This document shows positions 1-10,700 of a stretch of 64,000 nucleotides of DNA, piece by piece. Under the pieces are notes generated by a model. That model did no database searches. It had not been told where the DNA came from and saw nothing but the letters and a program-made list of their open reading frames with translations. The position numbers and the translations under genes were made by a program. The stretch covers positions 23,366,501 through 23,430,500 of the forward strand of contig NC_090779.1 in NCBI RefSeq assembly GCF_040054535.1. Direction: 5' to 3'. The stretch's first letter is position 1. Each line of letters opens with the position of its first letter. Source of the stretch: Antennarius striatus (Eukaryota > Chordata > Actinopteri > Lophiiformes > Antennariidae).

Positions 1-310
1 CACATCTGCAAGAGAGTCAAAACAGTGGAAAAGTCATATTTTACAGTTTATCTGTGGTGTTTTAAATGTACACAGAAAAAAAAGATGAATTCCTAATAAT
101 AAATAACAGATTACACTTTAAAACCCAGTAAAAAGACTTATTGTGGGCTTAGAAATGACAGGATTTAGCAAATCGTGTTTATAATGGACAGAGAGCTTCC
201 TTCTGTTTCCACTCATGTTGAGATATTTGGATAAATTCATTAAATGATAATTTTGCACGAGGATCATGCTACAACAGGAGCAGACGCCTCTCAGAGACTG
301 ATTTAAACGA
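1..310. other. no gene seen at the left edge
   Basis: AT-rich sequence with no convincing exon on either strand. If the minus-strand ankyrin cluster that ends at 691 belongs to a longer gene, its next exons should lie here or beyond the window, but I see no match to the exons that follow the ankyrin part of the plus-strand ankrd26-like gene. Confidence 0.5.
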
Positions 311-543
311 CCTGTATTTTCTATGCTATAAAGTGCATCGGATTATAAGGTGCACCTTCAATGGCCTATAACTGCTTTATAAGAGAAACTACTGTAGTGG
401 CTGTGGTTGCACTCTGCATCCACTAGATAGAGCTGCGCTAATCAACCAATATTGATCTCTATATAAGGCACATAGGATTATAAGGCGCATTTTTGAGGAA
501 ATTAAAGACTTTTAGGTGTACCTTATAATGCGGAAAATACGGT
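311..543. mobile_element. small inverted-repeat element (MITE-like)
   Basis: The left end reads CTGTATTTTCTATGCTATAA. The right end, read on the other strand, is CCGTATTTTCCGCATTATAA, so the ends form terminal inverted repeats of about 20 bases. Inside, the words GGATTATAAGG and TATAAGGCGCA recur. This 'ATAAGGCGCA' family is common in fish and other vertebrate genomes as short non-coding DNA-transposon relics. There is no open frame inside. The superfamily cannot be assigned from this copy. Confidence 0.6.
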
Positions 544-690
544 ACATGTTGCCTGATTACTGCTGGTCAGTGGGATTGAAATAACAAGGAAACATTGATT
601 AGTTCTTTCTTCTATATGACATATACATTCATCACACAGGGGAACGCCCAATCTAAGAACACGACTACAAAGGCAAGAAGCACAACTCAC

Positions 691-1800
691 TCATAATGTC
701 CATTCCTGCCTGCATAGTCCACAGCTGTTCGTCCTGAATAGTCTTTAAGTGTGACATCAGCACGAAAGCTCAGCAGAGGGTACAGCATGTTTATCGCTCC
801 GTCTTCAGCAGCCATCATCAGCGGAGTTCTGAAGGTAAAACCAATCACAGCAACAGCCTCATCAAGCACATGAGAACATTCATTTCCAGACTTTGACACC
901 TAATAGTATTAGCATCCAGCTAAATGACTGAAGACGAGGAAGCAGGTCAACACAGTTCTACACTGATTGACAGCTCTCTTTAGGTTGAGCTCCAGAAATG
1001 TTTTTTGGGCTAAACTATCATTTCCAGACTCTTTATCGACTCAAGGCTGAGTAGATGATGACTGAATTTTCATTTGTTGAACTCTTTTTTAAGAGGATGA
1101 GATGTGATCTTTTAGGACTCACCTTTTTTCAATGTCCCCGATGTCGACACCAGCTCCTTGTTCCAGAAGAAACGTCACCATGTCTTTGTAACCCTTACGG
1201 ACTGCCACAGCCAAAGGAGTTAATCCAAACTAAAAATGACATCATAATTAGATAATCTGCTATGCCCCACAGATGTTATCCTCATCTTTACTCTTTTAAT
1301 TATTCTAGTAAAAGTTTTGTTAAGCTAACTTCTTCTACATACTTCTGGCTATGATGATCCTTCATATTTAAGACTATCCATCTTTTTCAGGACGTAGTGG
1401 CTCATGTACAGAGATTAAGTGTTTGAGTATAAAATGTATTAAAATGTGTGTCCAATCTTTTTATCAACTCATATTTTATCCAGGAAATACACATTTCTAG
1501 TCCATGACGTCATGGAAACTCTCAAATTGCCAGTTTCTGAGCTTGTTTTACTCTTAATTTAAATAAATCTGGTCTGTATATATCAAAATATTTTCCTGAG
1601 GCTGAGAAGCTGGGATGTGGAGGAATAAAACACATAATCACCTTATTTATTGCATTGATGTAAGCCCTGCGACACAGTAGAGATGCAGCATCAGACATAC
1701 TCGGTTTCTCTACCGCTCTATGAAGGGCTGTGTTACCATCACCGTCCACCAGGTACACGTCACAGTCATTCCTCAGCAGGGCCGAGGTCCAGGTTTCACT
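691..1800 (-). pseudogene. ankyrin-repeat exon cluster A (ankrd26-like fragment)
   Basis: Three exons on the minus strand have good splice borders: 1800-1642, 1229-1123 and 828-691. They translate to ankyrin repeats (cores DGNTALHRAVE, TPLAVAVRKGY and TPLMMAAEDGAINML). The last two exons are 107 and 138 nt, exactly the lengths of the matching exons in the plus-strand gene at 7800-22811, and the order is the same. The first exon is 159 nt against 174 nt. No start exon, first-repeat exon or coiled-coil exons are visible. This is either the middle of a longer gene that runs off the left edge or a decayed duplicate. The open frames of all three exons favour recent origin. Gene versus pseudogene is undecided. 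Confidence 0.55.
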
Positions 1801-2289
1801 CTGATAAAACAGACAAGTCAAATGAACAAACTATCCAAACCAAAGATTCCTTCCAGTATCAAAGGAGTGACTGTCCTCTTGTGGGTCCACCACCCACAGG
1901 AGTCCAGTGCAGTGTGGCTTGGGCAGCAGATGAAGGCAGAGGATTCATGGTCTGTTCCCCAGTTGTAGAAGCTCACTTCAGGGACATGAACAGTCACACT
2001 TCTGGTGGGGAATGACCTCAAGTTTATGCGAGAGGTTATGACTAAATATAGTCGGCTTCACCTCTACGCTGAGCTCTGGTTCCAGAACTAACGTCTTGAT
2101 GCGTGTTTTGTTGGAGTTGTATTGGGTGAGAGGCGGACGGCTGACGTGGACTTAATCATGCTCCTGGCTGTCTGCTTACGTCTTGGTGTTTTCTCCATGG
2201 ATGAAGGATTGTTTCCCAGTGCTTCCAGGTCGGGGAATGAGTCCCGGAAAGGGGACCAGCTCCACAGTCTTGCTAGAGCCCTAAAATGA

Positions 2290-2815
2290 ACTTGGGAGTT
2301 TACCCAACCAATCCACATGTGCTTTTAGAACCTGGACCAGGCTCACTAACGTGTTCCCTGAGGCATCTTCCGGGGAATCTGTTTAGCATTGGCGGCAGTA
2401 AGACAGAGTCCTTTCCATCAGTGTTTGGACTCCACCAGGGCTGTCCCTTCTGTTCACTTCAATGGACAGACTTCGATGGACAACCAAGTGAAGCTGTCAG
2501 GCTCATTGGCCTTTGGATTCTGTCTCTGCTTTTTACAGATGGCGTAGTCCAACTGGCTTTGTCAAACAGTGACCTCCAACTCGCACTGGAGCGGTTTACA
2601 GCCAGAAGTGATGGGGCTGGGATGTGGACCAGCACCACTAAAGTAGAGGCCATAATTCTCAGCCAAAATAGGGTGGAGTGCTGACTCTGGGTAGGAGAGG
2701 AGTCCCTCACCCAGGCAGAGGAGTTAAAGTATCTAAGGGTATTATTTATGACTGAGGTTTCAAGTTTCAAGTTTCAAGTTTCAAGGAAAAATGGAATGTG
2801 AAATCGGCAGGTGGA
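2290..2815 (+). mobile_element. LINE reverse-transcriptase remnant
   Basis: An open frame at 2286-2684 contains the words GGSKTESFPS, GLHQGCPF, LLFTDGVVQLA, SNSDLQLALERF and AIILSQNRVEC. A second stretch after a stop resembles EELKYLRVLF. This pattern belongs to the reverse transcriptase of a common fish non-LTR retrotransposon. The catalytic FADD box reads FTDG, so the copy is inactive. A run of TCAAGTT units (about 2757-2784) interrupts it, after which MECEIGRW resembles the next conserved piece. It lies between ankyrin clusters A and B. The 2040-2290 stretch before it is probably part of the same element. Confidence 0.75.
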
Positions 2816-3289
2816 CTGATAAGGACACTGAAAATGAACAAACACCTACCAAACACATACAAACACCTACAACTTTCATTATCTCTACCTCACGTCTGCG
2901 GGTTCCCAGTCTTTCTTCTTGTTCGTTGGAAACACCAGGACCTTCTGGAGATTCTTGGGAGGAGTGGCCCAATGATACGCTTCCCTTAGGCAGCATTTTA
3001 AAAAACATGGTTGGTCTGAGCTTCTTGGGCTGACACTGGTTGATCATAAAGGCACATCTACAACAGTCAAAACAGTGAAATTGTCATATTTCAAAGTTTA
3101 TATGTGCTGTTTTAATCCTATTTCTGATGTGAGAATGTACACAGGAAATAAGATTAATCCCTAAAAATAAATAAGGGATTATTGGGGTTGATATAGCAAG
3201 GAAACATTGATCAGTTCTTTTTTCTACTCATGACACACACACATTCATCACACAGGAGAAATTCCAGTCTAATAGCAGGTAAAACTCAC

Positions 3290-4193
3290 CTATTGTGTCT
3301 ATTCCTCCTGGCATAGTCCTCAGCGGATTGTCCTGTCCGGTCTTTAAGCCTGATGTCAGCGTTGTACTTCAGCAGCAGGCGCACGATGGAAACCTTTCCA
3401 TCTTTAGCGGCCATTATCAATGGAGTTCTGCAGGTAAAACAATCACAGCAACAAGTTCATCAAACACATGGAAACATTTCAGCGACCAATGGTATCAGCA
3501 TTCAGCTGAACAACTGAAGACAAGCTAGCAGGTCAACAAAGTTCTGCAGAGATTGACAGTTCTCTTCTGGTTGAGTTCCAAATGTTTTTGAGCTCCAAAT
3601 GTTTGTTGTGCTAAAATATAGTTTCCAGACTCTATCAACACAAGGCTGAGTAGATGAGTGAGATTTCCTTTACTGAACTCTTTCTTTCAGATGATGAGAC
3701 ATGTACCCAGAATGTGATGTTTAAGGACTGACCTTTCCCTTTTGTCCGTGAAGTCGACGTCCGCTTCGTGCTTGAGAAGCAACTCCACGATCTTTTCCTC
3801 ACCCTCCTGAACTGCCACAGCCAGCGGAGTTTGTCCAAGCTACAAATAACATCATAATCACAAACAGACAATAATTTGTGTTTGTGAGAGCAAGAACTTC
3901 TGAAATTTCCAGTTTCGGAATCTGTTCTACTCTCAATTTAAAATAAGTCTATTCTGTATGAAGGGCTGATGGAGAAAATATTTTTCCTGGGGCTGAGGAA
4001 CTGTGATGTAGAGAAATAAAACACACCTTATTTGCTGCATTGACGTAAGCCCTACTTGCCAACAGAGCAGCAACAGCAGGCAGACATCCTTGTTCTACTG
4101 CTCTATGAAGGGCCGTGTCACCCAGAATGTCCACATGGTGTTTTTTAAAATCAGGGACAGTGAACATCTTCTGTTGTGTCCTTCTGAAATTGT
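3290..4193 (-). pseudogene. ankyrin-repeat exon cluster B (ankrd26-like fragment)
   Basis: Three minus-strand exons in the same order as cluster A: about 4193-4027, 3839-3733 and 3427-3290. The last two are again 107 and 138 nt with intact splice sites, and encode TPLAVAVQEGEEKIVELLL and TPLIMAAKDGKVSIVRLLL. The first is degraded: the repeat core shortens to HHVDILGDTALHRAVE, several residues are lost before it, and no acceptor gives an in-phase exon. Between this cluster and the ankrd26-like gene (4200-7800) I find no start exon or first-repeat exon on the minus strand. It may form one six-repeat gene with cluster A, or both may be relics of a tandem duplication. Confidence 0.55.
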
Positions 4194-4463
4194 AATTGAG
4201 GTCATTTCATTACATTGATGATGTGCAAACAGTTATTCACAGTAAAAAATATCTGTTATTAACACCAGCCTTTGTTTTACCCAAACTATATTTCAGTAGA
4301 GACAGTTTTCTGTTTCTAATGTATTATGATATCTCACTTTGGATTACAGGTAAAAGTGCTTTGTGTGCTTAGACACAAAAAATATCAGACAATAAATATT
4401 AATGTAAATCTGGTAATTATTTAGTACCACATCAGTTATCAACTTTAGTATTTTTGCTAAACT

Positions 4464-4714
4464 AAATCAACTGCACTTGTAGAAAGTTCCTTGCAGGCAT
4501 TTCACCTCTCATCCAAGAGACTTCTTCAGTTCTGGTGGTTGGTGGTAAGAGTGTCAGGGAGTGTCAGTGGTGGTCGTTGGATTGCAAACCTCACAGATCG
4601 TCATTAAGCCCTCATATGGTGGTCATTAATAGGAGCCCCTTCAAGTGAGTCAACCATAGTAGCTCAATACTGAAAGGACCTCTCCAAGGAACTTTCTGTG
4701 AGTCCAGTTGATTT
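4464..4714. mobile_element. short element with 28-base terminal inverted repeats
   Basis: The left end starts AAATCAACTGCACTTGTAGA and continues AAGTTCCTTG. The reverse complement of the right end starts AAATCAACTGGACTCACAGA and continues AAGTTCCTTGG. The ends therefore match over about 28 bases with few differences. The interior has the phrase CACCTCTCATCCAAGAGACT, which is frequent in fish repeats. There is no coding capacity. Confidence 0.6.
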
Positions 4715-5073
4715 GATTTAATGGATAGGTGGATAAATAGATGGATAGCTTGTTAATCCCAGAGGGGGATTATTTAATTAAATGTGTTTATCCAAACAGA
4801 CAGACATGTAGAATTAAGGAAGTTAATGTCACTGATCTCAATATACTGTAGATCCAACAATACTTTGACAAAATGATGATGGATCTCTTACCGGATATAA
4901 TCCTGAAGAAATCCAAGCATGATGAATTTAGTTTGCTGTTGTTGAAAACAGGAGAAAATGTAAGAGTTTAGATAAAACAAATGTTCCTCACGGTTATAAT
5001 ATGAAGGAATTTTAAAACATCATGCCATAAAAATAATCTGTTCAAAATGATCATGATAATTTAATGTTATTTA

Positions 5074-5199
<126 letters not shown>

Positions 5200-5315
5200 T
5201 GTCCAGCATGTGGCAGGAGTGGCCTACCTGTATTGAGACTCCAGCAACCCCGTGACCCACGACAGCTGAAGAAGCTGGTACTGAAGATAAATGAGGACAA
5301 AAAAATCAGAATCTC
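5200..5315 (+). repeat. degraded fish interspersed repeat (3' tail type)
   Basis: Directly after the TG run come fragments of a well-known fish repeat tail (ACTCCAGCAACCCCGTGACC, then GAAGAAGCTGGT and GATAAATGA). Better copies lie at 22960-23200 and 24590-24720. The remaining sequence to about 6030 shows no exon I can support. Confidence 0.5.
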
Positions 5316-6029
5316 AATCACCTGATTTGCTGCTGCACTGCAGATTATTTTGTAATTTGTTTTTTGTGAATGAACCTGCTTTTAATAATGAAATGACATG
5401 CAGGTAGTGCAAACCCAAACCTTAATGCATAGACTGTAGCGCTGAAGTTTTTTTATATCAATTTGTGCTTTGATGTTTAAAGTAGAGAAACTTTCCTTCA
5501 TCACTGGACTCTTTACACTCAACATTGTCAGGGTGGGTAAATGTAAAATAAATGCACAGCATTTTAAAACCTGCTACTTTGGCATACAGTATTAATGTCT
5601 AAGTTTGCACCAATCACTGTGTTATTTACAAGGCGGCAGTTGGTTCTCGTGGCCTCCTGCATGATAGGCACCACGTCCAAAGTTTGCAAAAGGGAATAAT
5701 AACTAACCAAATCTAACAGTGAATTTCTTCTCATTCAGGCTGAAGAGGCATTCTTTGGGGACTTCCTAGATTTTAATTTTCTTTCTCACTCACCCTATCC
5801 TTCTCTCCATTGTATTTCTTTTCCACCCAAACAGTCAAGGCTAATGTCCGCCCTCCAGAATCTGGGTCCTGTCGGAGTTTCATTCTCCATGAGGGAGTAT
5901 ATCCCTGCTGCTGTTGCTTATGCTTGCTCTGGAGGATTCTGTTGGGTTTCTGTTTCTGTAAAAGTGCCTCAAAATGTTTGTTAATGTGATGAACCGCTGT
6001 ACAAATATGTTGCTCTGCAAGGACTAAAA

Positions 6030-6560
6030 AGTAGCTCAGGAGTCGAGGTAGATGGATCAGTTGTGTATTTATTCCTCTATCAACAATACACAGGAATAAC
6101 TCGAGTGTTGGTCGACACTACAGCATGCCAGCGTATCTCTGCTGTAGGTAACCCACAGTGATCGTATAGTGGTTTTGTGTTTACTTACAATAACATAATA
6201 TGCACAAAATAATCACATTGAACATTCAAATTCAATCACATGTACAGTATTGTATAACTAAATCACAGCCAGCTCAACCTGACTCCTGACTGTGTTGCTC
6301 TGCTGCCACCCTCTGGCGGTTATAGAGCATAGCAGGCACCCTTTAACACAAGTGATGAATTTACAACAAATCCAATCACGGTGACTAACGTTCTAGGACC
6401 GATTCAACATTCAAGATGAGCTGAAATATCATACTTGAGAACAATCAACCATATGCAGTACAGGAATAAATTGAGTGTTGGACACAGGCTCCAACAACAC
6501 CACGGCATACCAGCTTCTCTCTGCTGTAGATTAACCACAGTGCACCTGCGATGCTTCAAA
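6030..6560. repeat. two diverged copies of a ~100-base repeat
   Basis: The stretch around 6090-6165 (CAGGAATAACTCGAGTGTTG ... CTCTGCTGTAGGTAACCCACA) recurs around 6460-6545 (CAGGAATAAATTGAGTGTTG ... CTCTGCTGTAGATTAACCACA) in the same orientation. The copies are about 375 bases apart. No coding potential. The flanks up to about 7080 are AT-rich without recognisable features. Confidence 0.55.
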
Positions 6561-7119
6561 ATAAAACACCAAATGCACTGTAACAAAATAAAAGTTGGTT
6601 GAATGTTCCAAATTAAAACATGAATTTAATGATATTACAAAAACGCTTATTTACACTGTTACATATGTAGTGACCCATCATTAAGTTTCAGTTATAACAG
6701 GGTAGTATTTAGTTGTTTAAACGCCCAGCTAATTAGGCCCTTGTTACTAATGCAGTACTCGTATTAATGATAATTAATATTTGGAAAAACAGACTGGTTT
6801 AAATAAGTCCTAGGTCTGACCTCTGCCACATAGGAGTCGTTGAGATTTTACTACACTTATTTTAAATGAAGAACTTTACCTGAGTCTCTGTTACATCACA
6901 TGACAGTTATTACTGTATTACTATAATGTAAGGCTAGTGAATTATAACAATTTGATGTTTAATACTTTTAAATCTGACTATATACTAAACTGACATCGAC
7001 AATATGAAGGAAGCGTAGTTATTACGATTTCCACACAAATGCTACTGACATAACAAATCTATGAATGAATGAATGAATCGGTGTCTTGTCAACCAACCTT
7101 GAACATCAAAGCCGCAAAG

Positions 7120-7235
7120 AAATTACTCGTTTCTGATTGGCTGATCAACAGGAAGCTGCTAGCAGGTACCAGGCGCTCTTTATCTTCAGGGACTGTATTT
7201 ACAAATGGACTGACACCGACAATCAACAGGTTAGT
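7120..7235 (+). promoter_or_regulatory. probable promoter and 5' leader of the ankrd26-like gene
   Basis: An inverted CCAAT box (ATTGG, 7136-7140) lies in the sequence before a possible non-coding first exon that ends ATCAACAG followed by GTTAGT near 7231, a plausible splice donor. The coding start is at 7800. This is inference from motif and position. Confidence 0.35.
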
Positions 7236-7799
7236 CTTCTAGTTAGTGTGAAGAGCGCAGTGTGTGTGTAAATATTAGTGTTACATATTCACCTTCCTCC
7301 TTCACAAATTACCTCCTACACATGAGTACACTAAGAGAAGTGTGTGTTTTGTTGGCAGCGATAGTTTTAATATGTAGATTTCGCTAATTAGCATAAACTT
7401 AGCATAAACTTAGCAAAAACAGCTTTCAAGTCCTAAAACAGAATCTTGTGATATCCTAACAGAAGATATACATTTCACAATAAACTGGAAACATGACAAA
7501 TCAGAGTTTGGAGGATAGCATCCGTTAGCTGTACTGTACTTGCTCAGCACTGGTTGGGTCAGTTACCATGGTAACAAGCTCAAGCTAAGATGCTAACTAT
7601 GTCCATTCAGCCATCAGTCAGTGACAGGAGCTAAAAAACCTGCGTGGTTCGGTGGTTCATAATGTAATTAGTGATAAAATAGTGTTCTAACTTCGTAATT
7701 ACGTGCTATTTCAAAATATCATTTCAGAAGACGTCTTGGTTTAAATTAAATTGTGGTTGAGGAGTTAATGGTGGGAACCATTTTTAACTAACCTGTAAA

Positions 7800-10700
7800 A
7801 TGAAGAAGATCTTCCGCTTTGCCAAGAAAAAGCGACCCTCGTCCGCCACCCCTGACAGGGGCAGTTTGCTTTCTTTCGGCTATGACCTCAAAGACAAGGA
7901 CCTGGGGAAGGTCCACAAAGCTGCTGCAGCCGGTGATCTGGAAAAGTTAAAGCGGCTTGCGAAAAAGAATGATTTAAATCAACTCGACAGGGAGAACAGG
8001 TAGGAGGAATGTCACAAACTGGAGTCATTTATTCCTCTACAACCATTACTGTAATAATAATAAAAAGATTAAACATCAAATTAGGCAGAAGTCTTGATTT
8101 ATAATCATAATGTCTGGTATATTCTTTTCACACATTACATAGTTATTTGTCATCATCAGGGAAATACATCCAACTTTCATCCCACAGATGATTTTTGCAT
8201 TTTTGTAATTGAATATATTAGTATTGTAACTGAAATTTTATGCATATATTCTGATAGACAATTTTAAAAAGGATTCCCCTGTTTTTGTGTTTTACAATTA
8301 TGTATAGATGTATATGTATATAGAATTCCCTGACTTTGAAGCGTAGTAGATAATAAGATGTCTCAAATGAATATAATGTAACAATGGCTGAAGTCCTTCT
8401 ATAAAATAATTAAACTTCAAAAAACTACAGGCTATCAATGTTGATGTAATTCACTTATGAAGAATGAACCCGATGTATCGTAACAAGAGTCAGTAAAATA
8501 AGCTGGTAAAAAGTGGCTAAGTGGCTCAACTTATTTTTAATGTTTAGCAAAGACAAGATACTGTGTATACCTTGTTCTACAGTGGCAACATTTATGTTTT
8601 GTATGAGAACACACAGAATTACTGGTACCTGAAGATCTAGAGTCAGATATAAGAATCTTGTTGAAATGAGATTCATTCATGAATAGGAGTCGTTTAGATG
8701 CAGCAGACACAGGAAGACCTGTGTTTAAAGACCTGCGTGTAATAAAACATGAAACAGTCGACTACTGACTGAACTTTAACATGATGACAATTCAGCTTGA
8801 GTTTACATATACAGTGCTATTGTAAAACTCAAACTCAACGTATTGGAATCTGATTAAAACAATGGATTTTAAAAACAGTAAAGCAGTAAGTATTAAACGT
8901 TTTTGTGCAAACAACACTATTTATGTGTCATAAATTGATCTCCTTTATTCTGCAGAACTGTACTTCACATCGCCTGTGCCAGTGGACATGCTGAGGTGGT
9001 GCAGCTCCTTGTGGAGAGCAAGGCAAAGCTCAACCTATGTGACAATCAGAATAGATCCGCCTTGATGAAGGTAAGGTGTGTTTGTTCCTGCTGGAATGGA
9101 TCGTCTTCGGTGTCATTTCTTTAAACTTTGTGGCTTGATGATTCATTTACCGCATCAGGCAGTGCAATGCCAGCATGAACGTTGTGTGAAGATCCTGTTG
9201 GAGAATCATGCTGATCCTAACCTGGTGGATATTAATGGAAATACAGCCCTTCATTTCGCAGCACACGTCTCATCAGCTTCTACTGCTGCCTTGCTGCTGG
9301 AGCACGGGGCTGAAATCAATGCACAAAATACGGTAAAATGTTTCCTTCCTCATATTCAATCCAACAGCAGGACACGTCGATGTTGAATAAAGCAGATTTA
9401 TTTAAATGATGGGAAAAAGCTAAGATGTTAAAGCCTGGATGAATATTTGACATAAACCCCGTGTCCCAATGAGTTAAAGCATCATGTCATCACATCACAG
9501 CTCATATCACCATGAAAAAAACTATCAGCCTGAAAAGTTCTTTATCCAACTCATCTGGTGATAAATCCTCTCTTGCACTGATCATTTCCTCTCATTTTGT
9601 AGCCCTAGCATTTGATACTTGGTAATAAAGAGTTACTGCTTCTCAGTGGATGACTCTGTTTGTGATGTCACCTTTAGGAGGCGTTCACACCGCTGACTGT
9701 GGCAGTCCGTGAGGATCACACAGAGATGGCAGAGTTTCTCCTGAAGGAGGGCGCCGATGTGAACTTCATGGATCAAGATCAGAGGTCGGTTCTAAATCAA
9801 TCACAGCAGTAATCCAACTCGTACGATCCTACCAACCCCAGATAGAGCCGTCACACTTTACAGAGATGTTGGACACTGTAGATATTGTTCACTTTTTAAG
9901 TCAAGCTCACATTTTCTTTACTTGTTTTGGGTGAATGCTGACACACACATTCCAACTCAAAAACTACAAGCAGCGTCTGTTGATATTTGTTCTTTAATGT
10001 CTCTTAATCCATTGCTGACATTTGACCCTGCTGCTGGTTGTTTGACCTGCAGGACCCCGTTAATGATGGCTGCTGGCAACGGACAAATCAGCATGTTGCG
10101 CCTGCTGTTACGGTTTGACGCAGACATCAGCCTGAAGGATAACAAGGGATGGTCAGCTGACGACTACGCAGTGATGAACGGGCATCATCCGTAAGCTGCC
10201 CTTCCTGTCTTTACTATTGTGTTCTGAGATCAGTACTTCAGTTTTATAATGTGTGTGTTTGTGGTGTGAGTAGAACTTTGACCTGAAACAATATCTCCAT
10301 TTTATGTAAATCATATAAGAGGACATGAAGGTAGTTTGTGTGAGAGAAGAGGATGCAGAAGACAGGATTAGATGGATTCGCTGTGGCGACCCCTGAAGGA
10401 AAAACCCGAAAGGAGAAGAAGATCTAAATCATATTGATACGTAGAGTTTAGTGATAAATCAGTTTAAAGGACCTTTTTCAGAAGCTGCAGCACCTTTTAA
10501 GAGTATATTTTAAACTGTAATTAAATTTAAGGGAAAAATACATTTTAAAAAATCTACGTTAGTATAATTCAAAGAGTGAAAATACTATCATGGCTGTGTC
10601 CAGAATTAAGTGTATTTAACTTAATCTTCATCAAAACCCAGAAATTGTTAATTTAATTACTTTTTACTGTTGGCCTTTTTGCTTGTACTTTCCCTGCACA

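Noticed and set aside
4500-4545. Possible hammerhead ribozyme core on the minus strand (GGATGAGAGGTGAAA)
   Set aside because: The required CUGANGA core is not present and no pairing stems fit, so a ribozyme is not supported.
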